A program made the position numbers and the translations under genes. The notes below the pieces were generated by a model that was not told where the DNA came from, did no database searches, and saw only the letters and a list, made by a program, of their open reading frames with translations. A DNA stretch of 64,000 bases, taken from Pegea sp. RAD2-039 (lineage: Eukaryota > Chordata > Thaliacea > Salpida > Salpidae). Below, piece by piece: positions 1 to 14,700 of the stretch (positions within the stretch are counted from its first letter, which is position 1; the number at the start of each line of letters is the position of its first letter). The stretch spans positions 416,001-480,000 of the forward strand of contig JAQGEQ010000163.1 of assembly GCA_034620365.1 (NCBI GenBank), given 5' to 3'.

Positions 1-849
1 CTCTCTATTTAAAAACTCTGTTGTTGTAGAACACCATCAACAGAAAAATTGGAAAGCTTTCAGTCAGATTAATTGAATTTCTAGATCAAGTCTAAACGAT
101 TTATAAAATATCAAAGATGATAAAAATAGTTTCAAGATCTCTAGATATTAACTTGAAATATCTAAAAGAAAAATTACGAAACTAATTTAGTGAAAGTGGC
201 TAGTAATGATGAACTTTTAGGTCTAATTCAGTTTAAAGTTTTTAATAAATTAATTTTTTAATTATTTGATAATTTCACCATCTTTTAGTTTCAGATTGTA
301 GAATAAAATATATTTTAGTATTATTATTAAAAGAAGATTACATTAAAGTTTCAAATTCATTGGTCAAAAAAAAACATTTAAACAAAAATCCTGCAAATTC
401 TTTTAATAATAATGGCCTTGACCGAGAACGGCTAAGATAGTTGTGCTCAAGAGATGTTAATAAAAATGTAGTAAAACATTAAAATAAAAAAGAACAAAAG
501 TTTTTAGAGTTTTTCCTTTTCTTTGATGCTGATTTTCTTGTCTTCAGTTGTTTGCGGAGTAGAGAACCGTATTCGGAGAGTAGAGAATGATAAGGCTTTT
601 AGCACCAAGATATTAAAAAAATACTTTCAGTGTTTTCAAATAATTTCTAAATTAAAATATTTATATTTGAGCTAATTTTTATAGGTTTTTTTAATGAATT
701 ATATAGTAGCATTTGTGACAAAAAACGTTTTGACCATTTTCTCCGCAGATGCCTTGCAACTTATTGTCATGGATACATAAAATCACATATTTACGATATT
801 TGAGTTAAGGTGAAGCTGCTCACATTTCAAAGATTTAGCCGGTTTTATC
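1..849. other. 5' flank of CFAP161, no gene seen
   Basis: AT-rich sequence upstream of the CFAP161 start. I see no coding exon in it. A short direct repeat of GTAGAGAA lies near 553-590 in a slightly GC-richer patch. No TATA box or initiator can be assigned with confidence, so the promoter and any 5' untranslated exon remain unplaced. Confidence 0.4.
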
Positions 850-3182
850 ATGGAGCAGAAAAAAGCCTATAATTCATCTGTTCGTGTTGGAAATTGGTTT
901 GAAGACACATGTCTTGAAGAGGTTACTTAATTAGTTAATTTATTTATAAGATAACTTTGAGGTTAATTAATATTTTGCAAAACTTAGCTTATCATCTATT
1001 TTGGTAACTTTTTTAATATTTCTATAAAATTGTTTCCACAAAAATAGTTGTCAATCTTTTTTTTTTACTATTTAGTAGAGATTGCTTCAGTTTAATAAGC
1101 TTCAAAAATTATTTAAATATTTTGAAAAATATTTTTTGAAATTGATAAAAAAGAACTTTTTCAAAATATTCAAAAAACTTTTTCAGGGTTTATTAAAAGA
1201 TTTTATTGGGAAAAAAGAAAGAGGTGAATTATATATTCAAAAAATTCAAAATATTTTGGATACAATATTAAAACATGCAAGTATTTCTAACTAAATTATC
1301 TGAACTACTAAATACTTTTCAATGATTTCAAATTAAAATTTTTTCGAAACAGATTATTTTTTATATCAAAAAATGGAACTTATTTAATAGAATTTAATAA
1401 TATGTAACCTTTTACTTGTCAAATATCAGTTTTTGATGTAATTGATCGTTGTTATAGACAGAACTAAGCGTTACACAGGATGGTTTTATACATTTTGGTG
1501 ATAAAGTTATGGTAATAAACCCAGGTAAAGAACCAAGTGACACTCCACTAACTCAGGTTAAACTTCATTTTTTATACAGAAAGTTTAATTTTTATGTAAA
1601 ATCAAGCAAACAATTTTACCTAAATATCTTAAAGTTTAAAATATAAGAGATTTTTATCATTTAAAATAAAACAAATAACTTTTAGATTAGTTGTGAACTT
1701 TAAGTAATTTTTTTGATTTAAATTTTAAAGTAAACAAAAATATGATCATATTAGAATTATAAATCTTTAAATTTACTAAATAATTTTATATAATTTAGTT
1801 GGAACCGCCTAGGCTAGCTTGTTCACTTTCCATTAATGCTGAAGAGTACACTTTGTTTAATGATTCATGTATAACTTCACCTTGTGAAGTTTCAGCCTCT
1901 AAACTGCTCAACCCTTGCAAACGAAACACGTTTGTGATTACCAGGTAACATCTATTAACTTTTAACTAATCTGTTTGTTATAATTATTATAATTTAATCT
2001 TTCTTAATTCTATCTAATCAGGTTGAAATATTTTTAACTTGTTATTTGACACAAGTTTTGTATTTTTTATTTGATTAGTTTTATCTATAGTAACTTTTAT
2101 TTGAAAACATTTTAGTGTTGATGGAAGCGCAGAGGGTGATAAGCTTTGCTTCGGTCAGCCGTTTGCTTTATCTACTTTACCTGGCTACACAGGAAATGTC
2201 AGTTAAAATTCAGTTTTATTTATTTATTACTATAAAAGCGAAGGAGGGTACCTGAAGAGAGCACCTCTCGCTAACACACATTCTCACAAATAACATCTAT
2301 TTAGTTAGAAATATAGAAAGTAAAAGATGTAACAAATGGTATTTCAGTAATCCTCAAAACATATAACAATGAACAATTACAATTTTATATTCACAATTCA
2401 TAAAAATTCTCTTTAAATTTAGAATTGAAATTTTATAATTAATTTCAAAAAACTTTAAAACTAAATTAACTATTGATTGAAATTAGTTGAAATTATGGAG
2501 TGACCACATACATTTCAACCAAAAAGCTAAAAAATCAAAATCTCAACTTGTGCATCTAATTGAGGATATCAACTACTTGAGTGTTTGGAACGTTCTAACT
2601 CTTAATCACAACCATAGACTTGAATGCGAAGGTTTACCAGTTCCTGTCAGTAAAACTCTTAAATTATCAACAAAATTATCAACTGAGTTTTCAGGCTAAC
2701 TCCAAACTAGTCTTGCATCACTGCAAAACGGGGCAAAAGCTGGCTTTGATGGACCAATTTAAGTTGAGGTAAACTTCAAGACTGATAAAAAGTTAATCAA
2801 TTCTTTTCAAAATTTATTTTTCTTATCAAAAACGAAATATCGGTCAGTTTATTTAAGTTTGTTTCAGGACACCTTTTGGTCAGGACTTTGAAGTTTCTGC
2901 CCAAACAACTCTGAACCCTCATAGAGCTGAAGTTGACCAAAATCATTGGGTCTTGGTCACTGGTAATCCCGGTGACACAAAAAAGACCATTTTGAACAAG
3001 TAAGTTTAAAACAATAGAAAATCATCTGAATAAAAACAAATTATTTAGAAGTAATAATTTTTCTTGATTTTTTTAGAGTTAGAAAGTCGATAATAGAAGA
3101 CAGTTTGCTGCATGAACAACAAGAACAAGAAGATTCTATTAAACCCTGGGTCATTGATTCGAAAGAAAACGAATCAACATAA
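850..3182 (+). CDS. CFAP161: Cilia- and flagella-associated protein 161, 9 coding exons
   Basis: Microtubule-associated protein of motile cilia; in vertebrates it is a protein of the doublet lumen. Exons: 850-921, 1187-1280, 1462-1556, 1799-1944, 2116-2197, 2487-2645, 2695-2768, 2868-2999 and 3077-3182. All have GT-AG borders and together encode 319 aa, against about 300 in mammals. Family landmarks are present in order: VRVGNWFED near the N-terminus, GELYIQ in exon 2, SVTQDGFIHFGDKVM in exon 3, RNTFVIT in exon 4, LWSDH and CEGLPVP in exon 6, and NHWVLVTGNPGD near the C-terminus. The ATG at 850 gives the expected short leader before the GNW motif. The last codons are charged and unlike the vertebrate tail. 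Intron 5 holds a retrotransposon 3' fragment (2217-2381). The identification rests on recalled family motifs. It implies that the organism builds motile cilia. Confidence 0.9.
2217..2381 (-). mobile_element. Non-LTR retrotransposon 3' end, copy A (intronic)
   Basis: About 165 bases inside CFAP161 intron 5, opposite to the gene. They match the minus-strand copy at 40853-41020 and the plus-strand copy at 32030-32195. Shared blocks read on the plus strand include GAAGGAGGGTRCCTGAAGAG, CTAACACACATTCTCACAAA and GAAAGTAAAAGATGTAACAA. The element ends in an AT-rich TATTTATT tail. It is 5'-truncated and keeps no coding sequence, as expected for target-primed reverse transcription. Confidence 0.8.
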
Positions 3183-3923
3183 ACTCTAAACTGTGATTCA
3201 ATTACACTAAAAATATCTGAAATTTTGAAAATATCTCATTATAAATAGACTAACATAAATTTAAAGCATCAAAACGCATCTATAGTTCAAAGCATTTTGT
3301 GTATAAATCTGTAAATAAAAAACTTCAAAATAACGATCTACTTTATAGGAAGCAGTTTGTAACCTTTGTAACAATATGAGATTCACAAAATTTGTTTCAA
3401 TAGCTCTACTTAAAAGTATCTTTAGTTCAAAGATGTAAAATTTGATCAGTTTTTTTTGTCCCTTTTTAAACAAAGGTTTGTTAAACTCTGAAAATGACAT
3501 GTTTAGATATATTAGATGTTCTAATTAAAAGTTTTTATTTAAATGATTAATTCTAAAATCTGCGCTTTCAAATTACCTCTGCTAAATATTGAGCTCCATT
3601 AATTTACCTAAAATCATTTTATAAACTAAAATAGATAAACCTATGATCTGAATTCACAGAATTAATTTTGAAATACAAATAATATCGACAACATGTTTTT
3701 CGGTTTTTACAATCAAAATACAAAATACTTTCAGTAACAAAATATTTCCTTGAAAACAATTACCAAAGATTTACATCAAAATGTTTAATTTAAAAACAAA
3801 ATAATCTCTAAAAAATTCAACTCTTCTTAAAGTGATAAAAATCGTCGAACGAAGAGTGTTTTAAACTCTCAAATATATGTTATTTATTAGTTCATTTACT
3901 TGAAAATAATTGAAGTATTGATA

Positions 3924-3941
3924 ATGGCCTGCTTCGGCCAT
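3924..3941. repeat. Small GGCC hairpin
   Basis: Perfect 6-bp inverted repeat, ATGGCC and GGCCAT, around a 6-base loop, in a locally GC-richer patch of an otherwise AT-rich region. It is too short to assign a function. Confidence 0.35.
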
Positions 3942-4944
3942 ACTGGGTGTGCTATGGGAGTGTTGTCAAAAACATAATGAAATACAAAAGTGTCTTCCTT
4001 TTCTTCTCTATCTTTCATTTACTTGTCCTTCCGGAACAGGAAACGTCATTCGGAGCGATCTGCTGCAAAATCTTCCCATTTGCTCGCAAGAATGAATTTT
4101 ATACTTAAATATTTCAAAAAAATATAATTCTTAAATATGAATAAATAAGTAAAAATATGAAGAGATAACGAATAAGCCAGAATTATTTGAGTTTTGTTAA
4201 TTTTAGATTAAGTGAATAACGCCATTTTCAAAGTTTATTGTTTTGAAAAAAGTACTTTCATGAGATATCAATCAGTTTTAGAAAGTTGGATTTATTTACT
4301 AAAAATTCACTCAACCTTGTGTTACTTTTCTACGAATTCCAGGAAGTAAAATGAATAAGTTCATCAATAATTAATCATTTTCATCACAAAAGATTAATTA
4401 TCTGAAAATTCTTTTTGCCGGTTTGTTGTTTAACAGATATTTTCGTTTCTCAAAGAAACGCCTTAAAAGATTTGTTGGAAAGTTTTTATCAGTTGAACTT
4501 TGAGACATCAAATTTCGCCTTACTGAAATATCATTGTAAATTATTCAAGTTTTCTTCATAAATATCTATTTAAAAAATTTAAACTACTTTTATATTGAAA
4601 ATGCTAATTACAACATTTAAATATTATTTATAAAATAAAACATATTCATAGGGATTGTTTTTAAAAGTCCAAAATATTTCAAGATTATTTAGTTTTATTA
4701 TATAAGTATTTTCCGATTTGTACCCTAATTTTTTGAAAAAGTTTTATCTAAGTCAAAAAAAACAAAAAAAAATTGCAAAGATGTATATAAGCGTCTTTTT
4801 ATAATAAATATTTGTTAATATTTAAAAATATTTTTATATAAAAGATAAAGAAAAATAAATTTAGTTTAATCAAGTTATTTTTAAATAACCTACATCTGCA
4901 AATTTCAAGTTGATTTATTGAATCTATTTTGCATCCGGTAAAAC

Positions 4945-4992
4945 ATTGATTTGGTAAAACAGTTGTAAAAGTGACGGTTTTACCAAATCAAT
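4945..4992. repeat. Perfect 16-bp inverted repeat with 16-base loop
   Basis: The arm ATTGATTTGGTAAAAC at 4945-4960 is exactly complementary to GTTTTACCAAATCAAT at 4977-4992, with a 16-base spacer. A further GGTAAAAC lies just upstream at about 4937-4944, making a short direct repeat with the left arm. The hairpin is much longer than expected by chance. It could be a remnant of a small terminal-inverted-repeat element or a transcribed stem-loop. No ORF is nearby. Confidence 0.75.
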
Positions 4993-7900
4993 AGTATGAA
5001 GAAGTAGTAAGCGAATACAGATAACAAAATATCTGAAAACTTTAAGAATTTTTTACTAAAATACGTATTTTTCAAAAGTAAATGTTGTTGTCCTATTAGA
5101 AGCTAAAAATAGTAGCTTAAAAAAAGCTTTTCCTTATTCAATCGAAAAAATATTGTAATAATAACAATATAAATATAAATAATAATAATAATATTATTGT
5201 ATTTTTGATTTCTTCAACAACATAAACCGATTGTGTTGATAAATTAAGAGTATTATTAGAAGTCTATCTTTCTAAACGTTTAAAACTTGCAACTCTATCA
5301 ATGTATAAGTATAATTTTAAAATTGAAAAATGATAATAGTAAAAAATAATAAGAATTTAGATCTAATGCTAAACTTCTAGCTATTATAATCGCTTAAAAA
5401 CATTAGTTTGATGGTTGATAAACTTAACAAAAGTTATGCAATTTTAAAGATTCTTATTATAAAAAGAAAGTAATGAAGAAAATATAAGTAATTTAAATAG
5501 ATTTTAATGAAAAAATAAGTTTTGATAATTGTTGAATTTAGATTTAAGTGAATTTTATATTATTCTTTATTTCTACTAGCTAAATAATTAAAATCTGTAC
5601 AAATGTTTTAACAATTAGCGTAATATTGTGATTGATTTCTAGGATTTAAAATTGTATAATTTTAAGCAATTTTTATATGTCATTTACTATACTAGGTCAT
5701 ACTTTTAAACTAAATTAAGAAGTTTGTAAAAAAACTTACAAAATTTATACAGAATGTTGTAAAATGTGATTGGAAACTCTAGTAAGCTAACATTAGTACA
5801 ATTTATTACTGTTTCTAAGCAAAAGAAGCGTTAGTCATTTACAAAGTTTTCGCACGCGTATATTCCTTCGACGTCTATATTTAGGAAAAAAACGAGATTT
5901 GATATTTATAATTTGCATTTTGAATTAATTACAAATATATATCTAGTTTTTTATAGGTGATGCATTAATAAACATCAAAAATTTAATTTTTTTAGCAGCT
6001 ACAAGTTTATTTTTTACTTATTAGTTGTATTTTAAGTTTTAAGTATTTATTTAAGATAAAAAATTTATTTTTTAGTGATATATTAAAGTATTTTTTAAAT
6101 ATTTTCAAGTTTAAATTAAATAGTTTATTAAATTAGTAAAAAAATTGTTTTTAAATATCTTAAGGTTCAAATTTAAATTTAATGTAAACAATTTATTAAA
6201 AAAGTTGTTATTTTTAATAACAAATAATCTATATTTGTAATTATGACAAGTAGTTTTCATAATAATTATTATTTGATATATAATATTTAGTTTATTTTCT
6301 TTTTCATAAATATAATAAAAAAATATAAGAAAAATCTTTTTATAATAGAAATTTATAAATTTAAATTTTATGAAATGAAACATTATTTTTATTAGATAAA
6401 AATGTAATAATTTTAAAAATTGCTTAAATGTATAAAAAAGTTCTTCAGGTTATTTATATAGTAGAAAATGTTTCTTAAATTGAATAATTATGTTTTTGTC
6501 AACATTAATAAGTAAGCAAATTGTTTACTTTCAGTTAAAACATAATTTCGATGTATTTATTACAATATTTTTACAAAGTAATTGGTTTTTCATTTCAAAA
6601 ATCAGAGCATTTGGTTTTTCAATAAATTTTAGCTCATTTATATTTTAGAAAATAAATATTGAAATATCAGATAATTTTAGGAATCTTGTATTTATATGAA
6701 TACTAAAATATCAATCTTTTAAACTTCTGTTTGTGTAAATTATAATTCTTAAAAATAAAAAAAGATTTTTAATTTATCAATAAAATTTCCAAACTAGAGA
6801 AAGTTTAAGATTTTTTGTAATCTGTTAGAATGTAATTTTTGAGTTAGTTTCAGTGAAAAATTTATTAGTTCATATTATTCTTGTATTCTAATTACTTTTG
6901 ATGAAGTTACATAACTCATAAAAAGTTATTAATAGTAAGAATGGTTCAATAGTTTACAAACGCTTAAAAAATTTTTTAGTTTTCCTTATTTTATGTAAAG
7001 AATTTTAATTTGTTATTATAGCTTAAGTAAACACTAAACTATATTGAACTTTTTAAAGACTTTTATTATAGTTGGTAGCAGTTATTATGTATTTTATTAT
7101 TATATTTCTATCTACAACTGTACTAGAATTTGCTAGTTATATACTTTGTATTTTTAGAACTATTTTCAAGTTTAAAGTTAATGAAAATTTTTATCTATGA
7201 TTTTTCAATGAGTAATAAAAGTTTAACAATAAATTTTTTTCTAGTTTTTTTAGTTACCTAACTTTGTATGATAGAATATACAATAAAAGAAAAATGATTA
7301 TATTTGTTTAGACTTTTAGTGGTTTTATAGTGTGTTAGTCTTCATTAAGACAGAACTTCTACAAATATTAAAAAAATTCGATTACTTATTAGTTTAGTTT
7401 AAACATTTCAAAAACTTTTTTGATCTTTATTCTCTATTTAAAAAATAAATTTTTAAGCTTTTACTAGTTTAACTTTAATCCTAACTAATTGTTAATTTAG
7501 TTTGTCTATAACTAATTTCAAAATTTTTTTTTATATATCCATATTCTTATAAATTTATTTTTAAGTTTATTTTTTATATCATAAAATAAAGTTTAATCTA
7601 AATATTATGTTCACAATTTTAATTGACTAATCATTTAAAGCAATGAACCGAAAAAATTGCTGATTTTTTTGTGCAGATTTTCTACAAAATTTACTTTCAT
7701 TTTCTCTCAGTACTTTTAATAATTTTGGAAAGACATTTTTTCAGATTAGCAAAAATATTATTTGAATATTTCAATGTTTTAGATAATATTTAATATTTTT
7801 ATAAAAAGATAAATTGTATACTATCTAAAAAAGGCTTTAACAATTGGTTTGAAATTGTGGTAAGAAGCTTATATTTTAGTATTAAAAACCAACTTTAATA

Positions 7901-8700
7901 TGGTTTGTGCTATGTGGTAAATGTTGTACTGATAAAGTATATTGTGTATCAAGTTGTAGATAAAAGTTGTTATTTGGTTGGTTATTTGTCACTGTATTTT
8001 GAAATATACATTTTAAACTATAAAAAAGTCACACGAATGTTAATCTTAATTTAAGTTTTAATTACTTAAATCTTTTTCTGTTTGGTTGTTATTAAAAAAA
8101 TACATTTTTTTAAACAAATAATTTTTATTTTAGAAGAATATCATTAAAAGCCCAACAAAAGATGCTTTTGGATTAACAAAATAGAGGTAATTAGTTTCTT
8201 TACACTTGAATGGATTTAAAAAAAGCTTTCAATCACAATAAATCGGGTTTTATCTAACCTGAAAATGTCAATTTCTAGTGTGATGATAATTGCATCTTCA
8301 TCTTTAGTAGCATTTGTTTAAATATTAGACTTAGTAGGATGTAGAACAGCAGAATTTTCAAAACACTTCACAGATAATAATTCAATAATTGAAATATTTG
8401 AAAACTGTTTTCGAACAGCTGTTTGTAAATTAATAACAAACTTCTTTATCTTTTGTTATTTTCTTTCCTAATTCAAATAAATATATCCGTTTCCTAAATG
8501 TGAAATCTGACAGAGATTGATATTATTACAAATTAACACTAAATTTTCTAACTACTTGTCTAAACAACCTGTTTTTTTGCATTCTTACAACTAGTACCTT
8601 CTTTCTCATTTCTTTTTAATTAATTAAACCAATTTTTTATCTGTTTTTTTTTCTTTTTAGTTTACCAAAACGTAATTTCTCATCCTTAAAATCTAAACAA

Positions 8701-11700
8701 ATAATCTTATCACTAATTTGTTGCTTCTACCAGCTGCTAGTATGTTACTTGACGTTTTGACATTTGTTCGCTTTCTCAAACCAACTTATCGTTGATTTTG
8801 TAGTCTTGTAATATTCTATATTTGATTATTCAAACTTGTTTACATTTTATTTAAACTTTTAACTAATTTTTTATTTTTTTATTTCTTAAATTAAATGACT
8901 AATTTTCTTAATTTTTGAAATTTGTTAAAAATCGAAAACTTTGTCGGCATCTTCTGGTAATTAATAAATAATTGAATAGTTTAATTTTGATAAAATCTTA
9001 ATTTCACTGCTAAATTATTTCAGGTGAAAATATCAAAGTTTTATTTTCTAATTTCATTTAAATTACAAATAACAATTATAAATTTAATAAAAGTTTTTAA
9101 CTTTAAGATCGGCCGTGAAAATAAAATATATTTATTTTCAGTAATATCGGGTTATTTATCTAAATAATTATAATATAAACATAATTATTTTTATTCAAAT
9201 TTACGTTGAAAATTATATTTTTGTTAATTATATAAAAACCGCTGATTATTTGATAAGTTTTTTTTGAAAACATTGAATATATTTTAGAAGGTTTTCCGAC
9301 AATTATAATTTGCATTTTTTTTATTGATTTAATTCCGAATTAAAATATTTTGCTTTTTTCAAAAAGATTAAATAAAAAAATATTCATTCTACAAGTTTAA
9401 TATTAAACTGAATAATATTCTTTTATGTTTTGATATCTGTACGTCAATTTAAATCTAACTTTAAACTAATTTCTTTTCATTTAAGTCGAAAGTAATCTAC
9501 AGTTTTGTAAATTAATTACACTTGTAGTTCAATTTGAATATTGGTTTGTTTATGGTTGCTTACATCCTAAAGTTTTATTTGCATTTAGTCAAGTTTGTCT
9601 TTGCTAAAAACTGAAAAAGTATTTACTTAAAAAGCTTGATGCAAGTCATTAAAATATAAATAATTCTAAGTAGCCAGCTTTTTTAGTGATCAATTTTCAA
9701 ATAAACTTTTTAAGATGAAATGTTTTTCATCAATCCTTTCATGAAGGTCAAAAACAGAGAGCTTTTTGGTAAACATTTCTGTTTTACTGGAATTTCAAGC
9801 AAATAGTGGTTAACAATTGTCGGTTAATCTATTTATTCTGATTTTAAAATTAAATAAATTAATTTCAAATTAAATAAACTATAAGAGCTTTTTTGGAAAG
9901 ATTTCAGTAAAAGAAATTCTTGTGGCTTTATTATGGTTCCTTTTTTTTTATCCAAATATTTTCGAATAGTTTACATTTTCTACATAAACCCATGCGTTTT
10001 ACTACCTGGAATTTCATCTTTAACAACATTTTCTTTATCTTTCAAACTTTCTGAAACCAACAACAGTTTCGTGAAGCTTGATTTTTTCAATCTCTACATT
10101 TCCAAATAAAAAAAACTTCTTATTTTTATTATTAAGCTGAAAATAAATTGAAAATCTTTAAAAATGTTTTCTTTATTCCAACATTGATTAGAAAACTACA
10201 TCTTTTACTGACTTTCTAGTAACCTCTTTTTCAAACTTTTTAAATAATTATAAATTATTTTGGAAAACGTAATTGTACAGACTTTTATTAAAGCCAATTA
10301 ACTTTGTCAAACTATTTTATTGTTATTTAGAATTTGAGGTTATATTTATTTTATTAATTATATTTGAACTTTTATAACTTTGTTGAAACAATTACACCAA
10401 ATTATTTAAATTTCATTTATTTGGTTTCAGCGGTTTATTAATTCAGCTGAAAAGACACAAAGGTTTATTTGAAAATGTTTCAAAATTTGATTGCTAGCAA
10501 AGAATTGGATAACTTTTAATAAATAAAAGATTTCTATTCTTTAAAATAATTGAATTTTTTAATCATCAAATTAATCTTACCAGTTTTTTTTTTGTAAATA
10601 TTTAGTTTGATTGTCAGATAACTTTCAGACTATCACTTATAACATTTTAATCTATTAATTTATCAAAGGAATACATTGTTTATTTTTTATCCTTTCATTT
10701 CTACAAAGTCACTATTTTCCAATTTGACTTTCTGCTATAATTTCAGTTTATCTCTACTAATAGTTTAGCAAATATTTCAATTATCTAATTACAGTTTTAA
10801 AGAAATATGATTTGGTACTAATTTGTAGTTTCAGCATCTTCATATTTACATTTTTGTGAATAAAATAAACGAATAAAATTGACAAATAGGACCACATCAG
10901 TATTTGCTTGTCCGAATACTAGTACATCACCACCTTCTGCACTTCAAAACCTATCAACAAACGTATTTTATCGATATGAAATATTCTTTAAATCACTCTG
11001 TACGTTTTTTTCAGCTGTTTTAAACTGACAAAGCAGCTACTAGCACATGTCACGTGGTATCCTACAAAATCTTCTTTTTTATAGTAGAGATTATTTATGT
11101 TGGTAGATAAAAAGATTATTTGTGAAAATATTGAGTTTGATTCTTGCTTAAGAGGATTTCAAACCACTTTACAGTGTTGTTAGTTGATCAGATGATGTCA
11201 TTAAACAAACTTCACTGTAATCAGTCTCATAGACATTAAAAAGTCGACAGCAAAGTATTCGAAAAGGTGAAATAAATGTGCTACAACCAACCAACTAACC
11301 ATTGTCATAATTTCCAACAAACCTTTTGTAAACACAACTGTTAATTGTGGAATTTTTTGACATGCTTTCATGATGTCTTTCAATTTTCAAAATTTCTCTT
11401 TAAACTTTTCAACAAGATCTCCAAGCTTTTTACTGACTCACATCTCGCTTGTCACGCATCGCTGATTTTGTAGGCATCTTAACTTCTTTTTCTTTTTGTA
11501 TGCCAGTTTATTTGCAGAGAAGCAAAAAACTTCTCTGTGGTGGTCACAAAGAATAAAGCTTCTGGTGTCATCTTTATGACGTCATTCCGTTTCTACTGAC
11601 ACTGCTTTCTTGCTTAATGAATTTTAAAGAATTTGTTTTTGTCTTCATTCTTACAACTGATTTGCATTTTTTCGACCAATCAAAATCGAGCTAGACGTTT

Positions 11701-14700
11701 TTGAAATTTGTTTATGTTTGAAGTTTACAGAAACTTTAATTTTTTATCACTTCAGTTAATAGTTAAAGATCAAAGAAGTTAATAAAATTCAGAATTTTTT
11801 CATCAACTAATTTGCATTTTCAGATCAGTTTTTAGTTTTAGAGAATTTATTTTCACTGCATTCGTAGAAATTGAAAAACTATCTGTGAATGATATCTATT
11901 TTTATTTCCAATTTCTTATTGTGCCAAATTTTTTGATACTCAAAATTGAATTAAATTCTATATCTGAGTTTTCACTGAGATTACCATCTACATGTATTCA
12001 GATGAAAATTTTGAAACTTTTGAAAGATCTAGTATCAGTCTCTACAATTTTTCTCGTTTCTATCTTTATCATTACTTTAAATAACTTTTTGTTGTGAAAA
12101 TATTAACATTTTATATCTTGGCGTTGTTTTTAATGTACTGACATTTTCAGCTTTGATTTCCAATCCAATAAAATCAAGTCATCAAAAGTTCTTTGAAAAT
12201 TACGATTTGATTCAACTATTTCATTAACTTTGTGACTTGATTTTGAAAAGTTGTAGCAGTTTGATTGAATTTTTTACAATTTCTGACTACTTGTGAAAAA
12301 TTGCTACAAAAATGATTTAAATGTTTATTTTACTAAAAACTAAATTAAAAAGGGTAAAGATCAAACTTTTTTTGATTGTGAACACGTGTTAGAAGTTAGT
12401 GAAGATTTCAAATTTGTCTGTTCACCGGAAGTTACCGGATATTGATTTGTAGTTGTTGTTGTAAAAGAATTTTATTGTTAATTCAGTTTTGAGCAATTTT
12501 GACAATTAATTATTTGATTAAAAATTAATTTTGTAACTTTTAATTAAAAGAATTTATAAAAAATTGATATCTGAAACACAGAACCTAATTTTGCTGGTCG
12601 AAAAGCATCATCTACTTTTAACAATAAATTCTTTTTTCGACAATTATATGAAGATCTTGCCAAGTATACATCAATAGATGATTTCGTCACTACATCACAT
12701 CTCATAATAACTGCAAATATATTCCGCCAAAATACAAGCCAATATCTTTTGTCATTGACATAACCACGACATCACTCAACTTGTAGTTTACTTATTTTAA
12801 CAGGATCTATTTATCTTACATCAATATTTTCACCTTTCATTATCGACTTTTTCTTTTTATACAATTAATTATCTAAAGGTTCTTCTGACATTTTCAACAA
12901 ATCATTTAATTTTCTTTTAATTATTTTATAAACAAACTTTTTTTTTTCACTTTTTTTACTTTCATGTTTTTTATGTGAAATTTATAAATCGAAGTATTTC
13001 TGTGTCATCTGCAACAAACCTTTTTTACTTTCAGTTGTCAGATGAAACATCGAATGAATTTTTGTGTCCTTATCAAATCACTTGTATGTCTATCATCAAA
13101 TTCTTCCAAATAATTCACTCTTTTAACATATACTTCAAAATCAGATGGCGTAAAACTCTGAAGCTCTTTTTACCTCTAACAGAGTCTTAAGTCTTCAAAG
13201 GAATATTCCAAATAATTCTCATTAATTTGTTAGTGAGACAAGCAGATTAAACAAAGATAATCTTTTATAAAAGATTTAATCATCGATATATTTGATTATA
13301 TAATCGTTTATATCTGCAGATAATTTTATAAAGTATTCAAATATTTAACTATTTTCAATATTTATAGATTCTTATAAAGTTATTATCAAATTATTTAGAT
13401 ATAATATAAATAATTTCTCGTGTCATAGTAGGTTCTACTTTTATTCAAATATTTTCTGGAATCAGTTTCTTTTAATAATTTCAATTTATTACTTTTTGAA
13501 AAATTCAAATATTTTTGGTGCTTTTCAAACCCTGCGGTTTATATAAGATTTAAAAAACAATGACAGAAACAAATTAGTCTGTTAAAAAGCTACTTATATT
13601 CTTGTGATTGTTTTAATATTCAATATTATCAGATGTTACTATCAGACATTTGTTAGTTTACATACTTTTCATATTTCAATTATATCTTATTGTATTTAGT
13701 TGACTGGTTTATTAGTCGAATAAATCTCAAAACGAAATTAAATTTCCTAAAAATAACGATTTATGAAATGATCGTGAATACCCAATCTATTTCTTCAACT
13801 TGTTTAGCTTCATCGGATTTTTACAAACTTTTATCAGTCACAGCCAGCGCTGATGACGTCATCACAACGATAGTTGGCTCTTAAATAACTTTATAAAAAG
13901 CTTAACGTGCTAAAAATTGGAATAAAGCAAGAAAAAGCTCGACAAGGTGGTGTGTTAACTGTTCAAACTTTATTCCAATTTAATTTCAATTTAGCAAAAC
14001 GCTTGGTTGAGAAACTTAATATTCACTTCGTGTTTCAAATCACCCGTCTTCAGCCTTACTCTTGTCTTTTTTTCAATCTTTTTTTTTTGAGTTTATTCTG
14101 AGAAAAGATAGATTTACTGATTAGGTTTTAATCGAAGTATTTTTTAGTTTTCAGCATTTTTTATTCCGATATGAAATTGTCTTTTTGAAGTCAACTGTTC
14201 AATGTGGAATTTGTGAATTGATTAAAACCAGACAAATGTTGATGTTTGTACCACATCACCAATTTGCTGGTGGTCGATGTAAAAATTATATTGAAAAGTA
14301 AACGGATGATGTGACAAACTCACTAAAGAATTCTCTAGTATTTCTACTTTTTTAAATAATTAAATCTTTATCTAATTTGATAATTATTTTGAAAACCACA
14401 TTTTTCAGAACCTTCTTTTGTGGGTTTTATGTGAAATGGTTTGAACAGTTTTTTTGTAAATTTCAGAATTCTAGAGATCGTTGTCTTTTAACTTTGATGA
14501 AATTCTTTGAATATCTTCGTTTTAGTTTGATAGTATTTGTGTTGTCAATTGCACACTTAAATTGTAATAATTCTCAAACCAAATCAGTTTGTATCTGAAA
14601 ATATTTTTATGTTTAATAAATTGTCGATAGTTTTTCAACTCATCGCTTTTTTCAACTGACTTTTGTGCCAAAAATTACTTCAAAAATAATTTGCTTCTAA

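Larger units (their letters stand above)
3183..8700. other. Very AT-rich intergenic stretch, no gene supported
   Basis: Long stretch of low-complexity AT-rich DNA with short poly-A, poly-T and AAT/ATT runs (for example near 5180-5200). The open frames are short, Lys/Asn/Ile/Phe-rich and typical of chance in such DNA. The region from about 3900 to 4090 is less AT-rich and contains a small GGCC hairpin, but no coding signal was recognised. A strong inverted repeat lies at 4945-4992. AATAAA occurs near 3315, downstream of CFAP161, and could serve as its poly(A) signal. Confidence 0.5.

Noticed and set aside
4960..4985. ACGGTTTTAC resembling part of a flatworm spliced-leader exon
   Set aside because: The match is short and lies within the perfect inverted repeat at 4945-4992. 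No donor follows and no Sm site was found.
6111..6383. 90-codon minus-strand frame
   Set aside because: Composed almost only of Asn, Phe, Ile, Lys, Leu and Tyr from AT runs; no domain and no splice context.
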